From Candidatus Merdisoma merdipullorum (GTDB lineage: Bacteria; Bacillota; Clostridia; Lachnospirales; Lachnospiraceae): a DNA stretch of 64,000 nucleotides. Both the position numbers and the translations under genes were made by a program. Under the pieces are notes generated by a model. The model saw only the letters and a list, made by a program, of their open reading frames with translations, was not told the DNA's origin and did not search any database. Positions 55,833-64,000 of the stretch are shown in pieces (within the stretch, counting starts at the first letter, position 1; each line of letters opens with the position of its first letter). Where the stretch lies: the NCBI GenBank assembly GCA_018715645.1, contig DVLE01000036.1, positions 1-64,000 on the forward strand, in the 5' to 3' direction.

Positions 55833-57011
55833 ATGACAGATTTTCTTGTTCGTAGATTTATTAAAAATTATCAGAATACGGAGAGCTCCCAGGTAAGGAC
55901 GGAATACGGAGTGCTGGCGAGTATAGTAGGAATCTTCTGCAATATTCTTTTATTTGCCGGCAAGCTTGCGGTCGGCCTTGTGCTGGGAAGCGTCTCCGTC
56001 ATGGCGGACGCCTTCAATAACCTGTCGGATGCGGCTTCTTCGGTAATCGGCTTCGTAGGAGTCAAGATGGCCGGGAAGCCGGCCGACAGGGAACATCCCT
56101 TCGGACATGGAAGAATAGAATATATTGCCGCCCTGGTGGTGGCTTTTCTGGTGATCCAGGTTGGCTTTACTTTTTTTCAAAGTTCTGTAGAAAAAATAAG
56201 GCAGCCGGAGGCGCTTAGCTTTGATTTGGTTTCCATGCTGATTTTGCTGGCGTCTGTACTCGTCAAGCTGTGGCTTGGGCGATTTAATAAAGTCCTTGGC
56301 AAAAGGATTCATTCTACGGTGATGCAGGCTGCGGCTGCGGACGCTTTGGGCGATGTGATCACTACATTGGCCACAATGGCTTCCATCCTGTTTTTCTATT
56401 TTACAGAGATAAATGTTGATGGTTTTGTGGGTATTCTTGTTTCTCTGGTGGTTATCTGGGCGGGAATCGGAATCGCGAAGGATACGCTGGAACCCCTGAT
56501 CGGGCAGCCGGTGGATCCGAAGCTGTACCGGGAGATTACGGACTTTGTGGAGAGTTATGATGGGATTCTGGGAAGTCATGATCTGATCGTACATAATTAT
56601 GGCCCTACCAGGAGCCTGGCGTCTATTCATGCAGAGGTTCCCAGCGACGTGGATATAGAAACCTCCCATGAGATCATAGACCGGATTGAGAGGGACGCAG
56701 TGAGAAAGCTGGGACTGTTCCTGGTGATTCATATGGATCCGGTGGCTGTAAAGGATGAGCGGGTAACAGAGCTGAAGGAGCAGGTGACAGCCGTGCTGAA
56801 AAAAATCGATGAGCGTCTTTCCCTTCACGATTTCCGTGTTGTGGACGGTGAGCATCAGATCAACCTGATTTTCGACGTGGTAGTCCCTCATTCCTACAGA
56901 GAGAAGGATATGACGCGGCTCCATCTGGATATTATTGAAAAAGTCAGCGAGCTGGATTCCCGGTATCAGTGTGTGGTTACGCTGGAAAATGGATATGTGG
57001 CGGAAGAATAA
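55833..57011 (+). CDS. Cation diffusion facilitator family transporter
   Basis: Encodes 392 residues with about six membrane helices. The metal-site motif SVMADAFNNLSDAASSVIG in helix 2 and HPFGHGRIEYIAAL in the following loop are CDF hallmarks; helix 5 carries HSTVMQAAAADALGDVITT. A long C-terminal cytoplasmic domain (about 215-392) is larger than usual and includes two ferredoxin-like segments. It exports a divalent metal (Zn, Mn or Fe; not distinguishable). It begins 9 nt after the PBP gene with a weak ribosome site, suggesting read-through from it. Confidence 0.93.
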   Translation: MTDFLVRRFIKNYQNTESSQVRTEYGVLASIVGIFCNILLFAGKLAVGLVLGSVSVMADAFNNLSDAASSVIGFVGVKMAGKPADREHPFGHGRIEYIAALVVAFLVIQVGFTFFQSSVEKIRQPEALSFDLVSMLILLASVLVKLWLGRFNKVLGKRIHSTVMQAAAADALGDVITTLATMASILFFYFTEINVDGFVGILVSLVVIWAGIGIAKDTLEPLIGQPVDPKLYREITDFVESYDGILGSHDLIVHNYGPTRSLASIHAEVPSDVDIETSHEIIDRIERDAVRKLGLFLVIHMDPVAVKDERVTELKEQVTAVLKKIDERLSLHDFRVVDGEHQINLIFDVVVPHSYREKDMTRLHLDIIEKVSELDSRYQCVVTLENGYVAEE

Positions 57012-57035
57012 AAGGCCGCCGCGAACGTAATGCTG

Positions 57036-57066
57036 CTATTCACAGTCTTGAAGCGGCTGTGAATAG
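57036..57066. other. Inverted repeat after the cation transporter gene
   Basis: CTATTCACAG (57036-57045) and CTGTGAATAG (57057-57066) are perfect 10-bp arms with an 11-nt loop and no T-tract. It may serve as a processing or weak termination hairpin before the tRNA promoter. Confidence 0.45.
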
Positions 57067-57101
57067 TAATGTTAAATAGCAAAAAAAAATAAAAAAAGTA
57101 C

Positions 57102-57130
57102 TTGCATTTAGTAAGAAGCTGTGGTATAGT
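57102..57130 (+). promoter_or_regulatory. Promoter of the tRNA-Gln gene
   Basis: TTGCAT (57102-57107), 17 nt, TATAGT (57125-57130), 18 nt before the mature tRNA. Confidence 0.8.
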
Positions 57131-57148
57131 AATACTCGCTGAAAACAA

Positions 57149-57220
57149 AGGGCTATCGCCAAACGGTAAGGCAACGGACTCTGACTCCGTCATTTCAAGG
57201 TTCGAATCCTTGTAGCCCTG
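57149..57220 (+). tRNA. tRNA-Gln(CUG)
   Basis: A 72-nt cloverleaf: acceptor AGGGCTA pairs with TAGCCCT, the D-arm has GCC/GGC with the loop AAACGGTAA, the anticodon stem ACGGA/TCCGT encloses CTCTGAC (anticodon CTG, reading CAG), and the T-arm contains GGTTCGAATCC. CCA is not encoded. The overall sequence is close to Gram-positive tRNA-Gln. It is a solitary gene with its own promoter and terminator. Confidence 0.95.
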
Positions 57221-57227
57221 CTTCTGG

Positions 57228-57257
57228 AACCCGGTGAGAAATCGCCGGGTTGTTTTT
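57228..57257 (+). terminator. Terminator of the tRNA-Gln gene
   Basis: AACCCGG (57228-57234) and CCGGGTT (57245-57251) form a 7-bp stem, followed by GTTTTT. Confidence 0.85.
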
Positions 57258-57311
57258 AACTGTAATTTTCCTGCCGGTTAAAAGTATTGTCCAATGAAAC
57301 GGAGGGAAGGT

Positions 57312-58013
57312 ATGTATTCATTTGACAGCTATGTCCGCTACAGCGAGGTGGGCGAGGACAAAAACCTGACATTGAACGGAATCATCAATTATTTTCAGGA
57401 CTGCAGCACTTTCCAGTCGGAGGAGCTGAAGGTCGGGGTGCGGCAGCTTGAGGCCATGCACAGGGTATGGGTGCTGTCTTCCTGGCAGATTGTGATAGAC
57501 AGGTATCCGGCGCTCTGTGAGAAAATTCATGTATCTACATGGCCGTATTATTTTCAGGGCTTCTGCGGGTACCGTAACTTTACGATGACAGACCAGGAGG
57601 GAAAGCTTCTGGCATGGGCGAACAGCCTGTGGAGCTTTCTGGATACGCAGACCGGACGGCCTGCGCGCGTTCCTGAGGAGATAGTGAAGTGTTATGAGCT
57701 GGAAGAAAAGCTGGATATGAAGTATGAGTCCAGAAAGGTTCCGATGCCGGAGAACGGAGAGGCGGCGGAGCCGTTCGCGGTGCAGAAGCATCATCTGGAC
57801 ACAAATCATCATGTCAACAATGGCCAGTATATTCAGATGGCGCGGGAGTATGTGCCGGAGGACTTCCGGATACGCCAGATGAGGGCGGAGTATAAGAAGT
57901 CGGCTCTCCTCGGCGACATGATTTATCCGGTGACCGCGCTGGAGGACGGAAGGTATACGGTGGGGCTCTGTGATGAGATTGGGAAGCCCTACGCGGTGAT
58001 CGAGCTTTCCTAG
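57312..58013 (+). CDS. Acyl-ACP thioesterase (FatA/FatB-like)
   Basis: Encodes 233 residues with the double hot-dog fold of bacterial acyl-ACP thioesterases. MYSFDSYVRYSEVGEDKNLT and FQDCSTFQSEEL begin the first repeat. HHLDTNHHVNNGQYIQM with the Asn/His catalytic pair begins the second. It releases free fatty acids from acyl carrier protein. GGAGGG at about 57302-57307 fixes the ATG at 57312 rather than 57294. It is followed closely by cvfB. Confidence 0.93.
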   Translation: MYSFDSYVRYSEVGEDKNLTLNGIINYFQDCSTFQSEELKVGVRQLEAMHRVWVLSSWQIVIDRYPALCEKIHVSTWPYYFQGFCGYRNFTMTDQEGKLLAWANSLWSFLDTQTGRPARVPEEIVKCYELEEKLDMKYESRKVPMPENGEAAEPFAVQKHHLDTNHHVNNGQYIQMAREYVPEDFRIRQMRAEYKKSALLGDMIYPVTALEDGRYTVGLCDEIGKPYAVIELS

Positions 58014-58040
58014 GGAGAGCAAAAGAGAGGACGGAAATAC

Positions 58041-58877
58041 ATGATAGAGCTTGGAAAGAAGCAGAAGCTTACAGTTGTAAAAAAAGTGGAGTTTGGAGTA
58101 TATCTGGCGGAGGAAGCAGGAGCCCAGGAGCGGGTTCTGCTCCCGAAAAAGCAGGTTCCGGAAGGGACGGCTGTGGGCGATCAGATAGAGGTATTTGTAT
58201 ATAAGGATTCCAAAGACAGGCTGATTTCGACGGTTCAGGAGCCGAAGGTGCAGCTTGGCGGTCTGGCGGTTCTGAAGGTGAGCGAGACGGGAAAGATCGG
58301 AGCGTTTCTGGACTGGGGACTGGAAAAGGATCTCCTGCTTCCGTTTCGGGAGCAGACAAGACGGGTACGCGAGGGCGAGGAGGTTCTGATCGCCCTTTAT
58401 ACGGACAAGAGCAGTCGGCTTTGCGCTACGATGAACGTCTACCGTTATCTGGATCAGCAGTCGCCTTATAAGAAGGATGACAGAGTGAGGGGAACCGTCT
58501 ATGAGATCAGCAGGGAGTTCGGCGCCTTCGTGGCGGTGGACAACCGCTATTCCGGCCTGATTCCGAGACGTGACTTCCACGGCGAGGTCAGGATCGGAGA
58601 TGTGATCGAGGCGCGCGTCACGACTGTTCATGAGGATGGAAAACTGGATTTGAGCGTCCGGGAAAAGGCATGGCTTCAGAGGGACGAGGACGCGGAGATG
58701 ATTCTGGGCGTCATCGGCGAGTACGGAGGCGTACTTCCCTTTACGGATAAGGCTTCCCCGGAAATCATAGAGAGAGAGCTGAATCTCAGCAAAAATGCGT
58801 TCAAAAGAGCAGTGGGAAAACTGCTGAAAGAAGGCAAAATAGAAATAACGGAGAGAAGTATCCGTCGTAAATCATAA
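58041..58877 (+). CDS. cvfB: S1-like RNA-binding protein CvfB
   Basis: Encodes 278 residues: three S1-like OB domains (VVKKVEFGVYLAEEAG, VSETGKIGAFLDWGLEKDLLL, DRVRGTVYEISREFGAFVAVD) and a C-terminal winged helix (MILGVIGEYGGVLPFTDKAS, LNLSKNAFKRAVGKLLKEG). CvfB proteins bind RNA and affect virulence-gene expression in Staphylococcus; the general role is not settled. GAGAGGA precedes the ATG, and only 27 nt separate it from the thioesterase gene. Confidence 0.92.
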   Translation: MIELGKKQKLTVVKKVEFGVYLAEEAGAQERVLLPKKQVPEGTAVGDQIEVFVYKDSKDRLISTVQEPKVQLGGLAVLKVSETGKIGAFLDWGLEKDLLLPFREQTRRVREGEEVLIALYTDKSSRLCATMNVYRYLDQQSPYKKDDRVRGTVYEISREFGAFVAVDNRYSGLIPRRDFHGEVRIGDVIEARVTTVHEDGKLDLSVREKAWLQRDEDAEMILGVIGEYGGVLPFTDKASPEIIERELNLSKNAFKRAVGKLLKEGKIEITERSIRRKS

Positions 58878-58936
58878 AAAAGTACCAAAATTTGAAAATT
58901 TGCAAAAAATCTCTTTCCAAAGCCAGATTTTATGGT

Positions 58937-58942
58937 TATAAT
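58937..58942 (+). promoter_or_regulatory. -10 element upstream of the small HPr-like gene
   Basis: A perfect TATAAT with a weak -35 (TTTCCA at 17 nt) in the 91-nt gap gives a short leader of about 20 nt. Confidence 0.5.
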
Positions 58943-58968
58943 GGGGGAGAAGAAAGGAGTGAATAGAG

Positions 58969-59202
58969 ATGAAAGTTCAGAATATTACCGACATCGATAA
59001 GTTCTTCAAGGTAGTTGACAGCTGCAAGGGTAAGGTAGAGCTGGTTACGGGTGAAGGCGACAGACTGAATCTGAAGTCAAAGCTTTCTCAGTATGTTTCC
59101 ATGGCGAACATCTTTTCTAACGGTGAGATCCCGGAGCTGGAGATTATCGCTTACGAGAAGGAAGACATCGATAAATTAGTTTCATTTATGATCAATGGTT
59201 AA
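58969..59202 (+). CDS. Small conserved protein, possibly a degenerate HPr-like domain
   Basis: Encodes 77 residues with strong AAAGGAG before the ATG. The middle (KVELVTGEGDRLNLKSKL then SQYVSMANIF) and end (ELEIIAYEKEDIDKLVSFM) follow the strand-helix order of HPr around its Ser46 region (usually VNLKSIMGVMSL). No His15-type phosphorylation motif is visible. It may be an HPr paralogue without phosphotransfer, acting by binding. It has its own promoter and terminator. Function unknown; the HPr likeness is by eye. Confidence 0.6.
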   Translation: MKVQNITDIDKFFKVVDSCKGKVELVTGEGDRLNLKSKLSQYVSMANIFSNGEIPELEIIAYEKEDIDKLVSFMING

Positions 59203-59206
59203 GTAA

Positions 59207-59245
59207 AACGAGGTAATGGTCCCGGAGGGACGGTTGCCTCGTTTT
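59207..59245 (+). terminator. Terminator after the small HPr-like gene
   Basis: AACGAGG (59207-59213) pairs with CCTCGTT (59237-59243), with an inner GTCCC/GGGAC stem, followed by TTTT (the last arm bases included). Confidence 0.8.
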
Positions 59246-59287
59246 CCATTTGGTGTTTTATGGAGGGCGCAGCCAGGGGCGGCGTTC

Positions 59288-60058
59288 TCATTTTTTTGCG
59301 TTTTTCTCGTAGATGATCAAAAGCCCTTTGAGCAGCAGATCTTCTTCCATGATGATTTCGTGGCGGCACAGGGGAGCGATTACGCCTGCCAGCCCTCCGG
59401 TGGCGACGACCGTGCAGGTCTTTCCAAGCTCTTCGTTGATCCGGTCAATCAGACCGTCGAGCGCTCCGGCGCTTCCATACAGGATTCCGCTTTTCATGGA
59501 ATCCACGGTATTGCTTCCGATGAGCTTTTTCGGCGGATCCAGAGAGATGCGCGGAAGCTGGGCGGTCCGGCTTGAGAGAGCGTCCAGGGAGATGGCGATG
59601 CCCGGCAGGATCATTTTTCCGATATAAGCCTTGGAACTGTCGATGACAGAGACCGTCGTGGCAGTACCCATATCGATGAGAATCTGAGGAACCGGATAGT
59701 AGTGAACGCCTGCCACGGCGCCCACCACCAGATCGCTTCCCTGCTGGGCGGGATCGTCCACATTCATACGGATTCCGGTCTTGATGCCGGGGCCTACGAC
59801 GAGGATCCTTGTTCCGATATATTTCTCGGCGGCTTCCTTTACGGTCCGGGTGATCGAAGGAACGACAGAGGAGAGAATACCGCCCTGTATTTCACCCGGC
59901 TCGATTTCGTGAAGATCCAGAGTTTCTTTGAAAATTGTGGCATATTCCAGACTTGTCGCTTCCTGATCGGTGGAAAAGCGTTCGTGAAACAGAAGGCGCT
60001 CTCCCTGGAAGCAGCCGATAACAATATTTGTATTTCCGATGTCTATCGTAAGAACCAT
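59288..60058 (-). CDS. coaX: Type III pantothenate kinase
   Basis: Encodes 256 residues of the ASKHA superfamily. MVLTIDIGNTNIVIGCFQ supplies the phosphate-1 loop, VGPGIKTGIRMNVDDPAQQGSD (in parts) the pantothenate site, and QILIDMGTATTVSVID the phosphate-2 motif. It carries out the first step of coenzyme A synthesis, needs K+ and resists feedback by CoA. GGAGGG lies before the ATG. It follows the panT transporter gene in the same direction, and coaBC is divergent nearby. Confidence 0.96.
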   Translation of the reverse strand: MVLTIDIGNTNIVIGCFQGERLLFHERFSTDQEATSLEYATIFKETLDLHEIEPGEIQGGILSSVVPSITRTVKEAAEKYIGTRILVVGPGIKTGIRMNVDDPAQQGSDLVVGAVAGVHYYPVPQILIDMGTATTVSVIDSSKAYIGKMILPGIAISLDALSSRTAQLPRISLDPPKKLIGSNTVDSMKSGILYGSAGALDGLIDRINEELGKTCTVVATGGLAGVIAPLCRHEIIMEEDLLLKGLLIIYEKNAKK

Positions 60059-60085
60059 GTGTCGTCCCTCCGGGTGAGTCTCTTT

Positions 60086-60697
60086 TTAACGCTGCGAGGA
60101 GAAAAGGCGTGAGCGGTACAGAGCGTAGCCTACGGCTCCTGTGATGATTGTGGACGCAATCATCTCGCAGACGGCGTTGATGCCTACGAAGGAGCATACA
60201 AAGAGAAGGATATTTCGCCCTCCGATCATTTCCTGCAAATACTCGGTGTTTCCAAACAGCAGGATGAGAGCCGCCATGAAAAACAGCGTGTTCAGAAAAG
60301 CGGAGAAAAAGCCCGTGACGAAGCAGCCCAGGCGCGCTCCCTTCCTTTTCTGTATCGCGCGGAATATATAACCCAGCAGGAAGCCATCCAGGAGACGGGG
60401 AACAAACCGCTGGATAAATGCCAAAACGGGATTGATGCCAAAGAGAATGGCGCCCATGCCGCTGATTCCTCCGACGCCGATGCACTGGAGAAAGCTGGTC
60501 AGTCCGAATACGGCTCCCGCGGCGGCTCCGCCTGCAGGTCCGAGCGTAATGGCGGCCAGCGCGACGGGGATGACGTTGAACGAGATGGCTAAGATTCCGA
60601 TGTTCAGGTATCCCAGCGGCGTATAAGCCATGAGAAGCAGGATTCCGGTCAGCAGTCCGAGAATGGTTAGCTGCCGGGTGTTGAAACGTGTTTTCAT
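60086..60697 (-). CDS. panT: ECF transporter S component, pantothenate type (PanT)
   Basis: Encodes 203 residues with about six membrane helices. NIGILAISFNVIPVALAAI, GAVFGLTSFLQCIGVGG and RLLDGFLLGYIF resemble substrate-specific S components of ECF importers. The cooperating EcfA/EcfT genes are elsewhere. The direct link with coaX (27-nt gap) points to pantothenate as the vitamin. AAGGAGG precedes the ATG. Confidence 0.88.
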   Translation of the reverse strand: MKTRFNTRQLTILGLLTGILLLMAYTPLGYLNIGILAISFNVIPVALAAITLGPAGGAAAGAVFGLTSFLQCIGVGGISGMGAILFGINPVLAFIQRFVPRLLDGFLLGYIFRAIQKRKGARLGCFVTGFFSAFLNTLFFMAALILLFGNTEYLQEMIGGRNILLFVCSFVGINAVCEMIASTIITGAVGYALYRSRLFSSQR

Positions 60698-60805
60698 ATT
60701 CAGTTTTCCTCCTTGTTATTATTCTTCGCCTGAATCCGAAGATACAATACCCTTTTTTTATAACACAGAACTTTGAAAAAAGATATAAAAAGTTTTGTCT
60801 TTTTG

Positions 60806-60814
60806 TGTTATACT
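60806..60814 (+). promoter_or_regulatory. Extended -10 promoter of coaBC
   Basis: TGTTATACT gives a TGn extension and TATACT at 60809-60814, 42 nt before coaBC. No -35 of note. Confidence 0.55.
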
Positions 60815-60855
60815 AATTTCAAATGCGAAGAAGAAGGAAAAGGAGCGTATCAGTT

Positions 60856-62049
60856 ATGCTGCTGAAAGGAAAAACCGTGGTGCTTGCCCTGTCGGGAAGC
60901 ATCGCTGCATATAAAATCGTGAATCTGGCCCGTATGCTCAAGAAGCTGGGGGCGGACGTACAGGTGCTGATGACCAGAAACGCGACGGAATTTATTACGC
61001 CGCTGACTTTTGAGGAACTGACAGGGAACAAGTGTCTGGTGGACACCTTTGACCGGAATTTCCAGTACAATGTGGAGCACGTAGCTCTGGCAAAAAGGGC
61101 GGATGTGGTGCTGGCTGCCCCGGCTTCGGCCAATGTCATCGGAAAGATCGCGAACGGCATCGCGGACGATATGCTGACGACGACTATCCTGGCCTGCCCC
61201 TGTAAGAAAATCATTTCCCCGGCCATGAACCACAATATGTATCACAATCCCATTGTGCAGGACAATCTGGAAAAATTAAAGCGTTTCGGCTATGAGATCA
61301 TTCCTCCGGAGCGTGGAATGCTGGCCAACGGAGACAGAGGCGACGGCCGGATGCCAAAGGAAGAGACGCTTCTGGAGTATGTGCTGAGGGAGATCGCCTT
61401 TGAGAAGGATTTGACCGGGAAAAAGGTCCTGGTGACGGCGGGAGCTACTCAGGAGGCTATGGATCCGGTGCGCTTTATCACAAACCATTCCTCCGGGAAG
61501 ATGGGCTTTGCCCTGGCGCGGGCAGCCATGCTTCGCGGAGCGGAAGTTACCGTGGTGGCGGCCCATACGGAGGTGGAGCCTCCTATGTTCACAGAGGTGA
61601 TTCGCGTAAGTTCTGCGGAGGAGATGTTCAAGGCCGTGACCTCACGGTCAGAGGAGGCGGACATTATCATCAAGGCGGCCGCGGTGGCGGATTATACGCC
61701 GGTTTGGACCGCTGAAAGCAAGATCAAAAAATCGGACGGGGAGCTGACGCTGACTCTTAAGAGAACGCGGGACATTTTGAAATATCTTGGGGAGCATAAG
61801 CGGGAGGGCCAGATTTTGTGCGGCTTTGCCATGGAGACGGAGGATTTGCTTCTCAATGCCAGAAAGAAGCTTGAGAGCAAGAACTGCGATCTGATCTGCG
61901 CCAACAGCCTTCGGGCAGAGGGAGCAGGCTTTGGGACGGACACGAACCGGGTGACAGTCCTGACGAAGGAGAAAGAGATTAGTCTTGAACTGTTGACGAA
62001 GGAGGAGACGGCCCACCGGATTCTTGATATTATCGGCGGACTGTTCTGA
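60856..62049 (+). CDS. coaBC: Bifunctional phosphopantothenoylcysteine decarboxylase/synthetase
   Basis: Encodes 397 residues. The CoaC half (about 1-185) has the flavoprotein start VVLALSGSIAAYK, the His-containing NVEHVALAKRADVVLAAPASANVIGK (in segments), the PAMNHNMYHNP substrate clamp and a GLxxNGDRGDGRM-like tail. The CoaB half begins VLVTAGATQEAMDPVRFI and continues with NHSSGKMGFALA and an Lys-rich CTP site. It makes 4'-phosphopantetheine. AAAAGGAG at 60838-60845 supports the ATG at 60856. It sits divergent from coaX-panT. Confidence 0.96.
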   Translation: MLLKGKTVVLALSGSIAAYKIVNLARMLKKLGADVQVLMTRNATEFITPLTFEELTGNKCLVDTFDRNFQYNVEHVALAKRADVVLAAPASANVIGKIANGIADDMLTTTILACPCKKIISPAMNHNMYHNPIVQDNLEKLKRFGYEIIPPERGMLANGDRGDGRMPKEETLLEYVLREIAFEKDLTGKKVLVTAGATQEAMDPVRFITNHSSGKMGFALARAAMLRGAEVTVVAAHTEVEPPMFTEVIRVSSAEEMFKAVTSRSEEADIIIKAAAVADYTPVWTAESKIKKSDGELTLTLKRTRDILKYLGEHKREGQILCGFAMETEDLLLNARKKLESKNCDLICANSLRAEGAGFGTDTNRVTVLTKEKEISLELLTKEETAHRILDIIGGLF

Positions 62050-62069
62050 CAGAACAAAAGGAGATTCAG

Positions 62070-64000
62070 ATGCCATTTACACATTTGCATACGCATACGG
62101 AATACAGTCTGCTGGACGGCTCCAACAAGATCAAGGAGTATGTGGCGCGGGTGAAGGAGCTGGGCATGACGGCTGCGGCTGTCACGGATCACGGCGCCAT
62201 GTTCGGCGTCATTGATTTTTATAAAGAGGCAAAGGCGGCAGGGATCAAGCCCATCCTGGGCTGCGAGGTCTATGTGGCTCCCAATTCCCGCTTCGACAAG
62301 GAACTGACCGGAGGAGAGGACAGATATTATCACCTGGTGCTTCTGGCTGAAAATAATAAGGGCTATGCGAACCTGATGAAGATTGTGTCCAGGGGCTATG
62401 TAGAGGGCTTTTATTACCGCCCCAGAGTGGACATGGAGATCCTGAACGAGTTTCATGAGGGAATTATAGCTTTGAGCGCCTGCCTGGCCGGGGAGGTGCA
62501 GCGGTATATCGTAAAAGGCCTTTATGACGAGGCCAAAAAATCCGCGCTCAAATATGAGAAGGCTTTTGGAAAGGGCAATTATTTTCTTGAGCTTCAGGAT
62601 CATGGACTGCCGGATCAGAAGATGGTAAACCAGGCTCTGATGCGGATGAGCCAGGAGCTTGACATTCCTCTGGTGGCTACGAATGATATTCATTATACCT
62701 ATGCCCAGGACGTGAAGCCTCACGACATTCTGCTCTGCATTCAGACCGGAAAGAAGCTGGCGGACGAGGACAGGATGCGCTATGAGGGAGGACAGTACTA
62801 TGTGAAGTCTCCGGAGGAGATGGCGGCTCTTTTCCCATACGCGCCGGAGGCCCTTGAAAATACGGCTAAGATCGCGGACCGCTGCAATGTGGAGATTGAG
62901 TTCGGCGTGACGAAGCTGCCGAAATATGATGTGCCGGAGGGCTACACTTCCTGGGAATACCTGAACAAGATCTGCTTTGAAGGTCTGAAGGAGAGGTATC
63001 CTGAGGATGACGGAAGCCTGAAGGAACGCCTGGATTATGAGCTTGGCGTCATCAAAAATATGGGCTATGTAGATTATTTCCTGATTGTCTGGGATTTTAT
63101 CAAATACGCGAAGGATCACGGCATCGCGGTGGGACCGGGACGTGGTTCCGCGGCGGGAAGCATCGTGGCCTATACGATGGGCATCACCAATATCGATCCG
63201 ATCCGCTACCAGCTTCTGTTCGAGCGGTTTCTGAATCCGGAACGAGTGTCCATGCCTGATATTGATATTGATTTCTGTTTTGAACGCCGCCAGGAAGTGA
63301 TTGATTATGTGGTGCGCAAGTACGGCAAGGACCGGGTGGTTCAGATCGTCACCTTCGGTACGCTGGCGGCCAGAGGCGTCCTCCGCGATGTGGGACGCGT
63401 CATGGACCTTCCTTACAATTTTGTGGATTCTATCGCGAAAATGGTTCCTCAGGAGCTTAATATTACGCTGGAAAAGGCTTTGAAAATGAATCCTGAGCTT
63501 CGGAAAAGCTATGAGGAGGATCCGCAGGTTCATGAGCTGATTGATATGTCCATGCGTCTGGAAGGGCTGCCGCGCCATACCTCCATGCACGCGGCCGGCG
63601 TGGTGATCAGCCAGAAGGAGGTGGACGAGTACGTTCCCCTGTCCAGAGCCTCCGACGGAAGCGTCACAACCCAGTTTACGATGACGACGCTGGAGGAGCT
63701 GGGACTTCTGAAAATGGATTTCCTGGGACTGCGGACGCTGACCGTGATACAGGACGCGGCGCGGATGGCCTCCGAGCGGACCGGAAAGACCATTGATATG
63801 GACAAGATCAGCTATGAAGACGCGGCCGTCTACGCTTCCATCGGAACCGGAAAGACGGACGGCGTGTTCCAGCTTGAAAGCAGCGGCATGAAGAACTTCA
63901 TGAAGGAGCTTAAGCCAAGGAGCCTGGAGGACGTTATCGCGGGTATCTCTCTGTACCGTCCCGGTCCTATGGACTTTATTCCCCAGTATATCAGGGGAAA
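62070..64000 (+). CDS. dnaE: DNA polymerase III alpha subunit DnaE (5' part, runs off the window)
   Basis: 643 complete codons are visible of a protein usually about 1,150 residues. MPFTHLHTHTEYSLLDGSNK begins the PHP domain with its His metal ligands, followed by AAVTDHGAMFG and LVATNDIHYTY. The polymerase core has GPGRGSAAGSIVAY and the catalytic aspartates in MPDIDIDF (about 397-403), then GLPRHTSMHAAGVVIS and LLKMDFLGLRTLT. It is DnaE rather than PolC, which carries an internal exonuclease. AAAAGGAG precedes the ATG, 20 nt after coaBC. Confidence 0.97.
   Translation, partial: MPFTHLHTHTEYSLLDGSNKIKEYVARVKELGMTAAAVTDHGAMFGVIDFYKEAKAAGIKPILGCEVYVAPNSRFDKELTGGEDRYYHLVLLAENNKGYANLMKIVSRGYVEGFYYRPRVDMEILNEFHEGIIALSACLAGEVQRYIVKGLYDEAKKSALKYEKAFGKGNYFLELQDHGLPDQKMVNQALMRMSQELDIPLVATNDIHYTYAQDVKPHDILLCIQTGKKLADEDRMRYEGGQYYVKSPEEMAALFPYAPEALENTAKIADRCNVEIEFGVTKLPKYDVPEGYTSWEYLNKICFEGLKERYPEDDGSLKERLDYELGVIKNMGYVDYFLIVWDFIKYAKDHGIAVGPGRGSAAGSIVAYTMGITNIDPIRYQLLFERFLNPERVSMPDIDIDFCFERRQEVIDYVVRKYGKDRVVQIVTFGTLAARGVLRDVGRVMDLPYNFVDSIAKMVPQELNITLEKALKMNPELRKSYEEDPQVHELIDMSMRLEGLPRHTSMHAAGVVISQKEVDEYVPLSRASDGSVTTQFTMTTLEELGLLKMDFLGLRTLTVIQDAARMASERTGKTIDMDKISYEDAAVYASIGTGKTDGVFQLESSGMKNFMKELKPRSLEDVIAGISLYRPGPMDFIPQYIRG

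Noticed and set aside
61692-63590. 632-codon minus-strand ORF
   Set aside because: It is antisense to coaBC and dnaE, whose motifs are clear; no motif of its own.

Overview
The window looks like a chromosomal segment of a Gram-positive Clostridia species, most likely a Lachnospiraceae gut anaerobe. The reasons are spoVG, many LxGC-type lipoproteins with Glu/Asp-rich mature parts, strong AGGAGG ribosome sites, TTGACA/TATAAT promoters, a cobalamin riboswitch, type III pantothenate kinase and families common in that group (DUF6514, DUF6020, CvfB, YitT, CotH). It carries about 53 protein genes, one tRNA, one riboswitch and no insertion sequence, prophage or CRISPR array. The last gene, dnaE, runs off the right edge.

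Layout. 1-6.8 kb: spoVG, pth, mfd and two PrsA/SurA-like foldase lipoproteins. 6.9-13 kb: a cobalamin-riboswitch operon encoding a surface CbiK-type chelatase, two NEAT-like surface domains (perhaps one broken gene) and a complete BtuFCD/FhuBCD-type ABC importer. 13-15.3 kb: a GH25 muramidase lipoprotein. 15.3-21.7 kb: an acetate-kinase-family enzyme and a PfkB kinase on the minus strand, divergent from a TetR regulator, a GH13 amylase and GlgB branching enzyme; a perfect inverted repeat sits between the -35 and -10 of the tetR promoter. 21.7-23.1 kb: a small anchored protein and a YitT transporter. 23.5-28.8 kb: a CdaR-like regulator, then ftsE-ftsX-M23 hydrolase-ctpA, a cell-wall hydrolysis module.

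28.8-38.7 kb is the most accessory-looking part. It opens with a roughly 580-nt non-coding element: long imperfect inverted repeats enclosing five copies of a 54-nt hairpin repeat. Next come an XRE regulator, a divergent DUF3298-type lipoprotein and a compact operon of three zinc-ribbon proteins with an ABC exporter. The last of these fuses a zinc ribbon, a membrane helix, a von Willebrand A domain and a C-type lectin domain. I could not assign it to a described system; it is the best candidate for something new.

38.7-46.3 kb: an L-ascorbate (ula) operon with lactonase UlaG, PTS IIA/IIC/IIB, a DeoR regulator, a predicted beta-propeller of unknown role, UlaE and UlaF. The decarboxylase UlaD is missing. 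46.3-53 kb: enolase, a DUF6020 polytopic membrane protein, a secreted CotH-family protein, a YigZ/IMPACT protein and DUF6514. 53-59.2 kb: a class A penicillin-binding protein, a cation diffusion facilitator, tRNA-Gln(CUG), an acyl-ACP thioesterase, CvfB and a small HPr-like protein. 59.2-64 kb: coaX and panT divergent from coaBC (coenzyme A synthesis from imported pantothenate), then dnaE.

All calls rest on reading the translated sequence, motifs and context; no database search was run.
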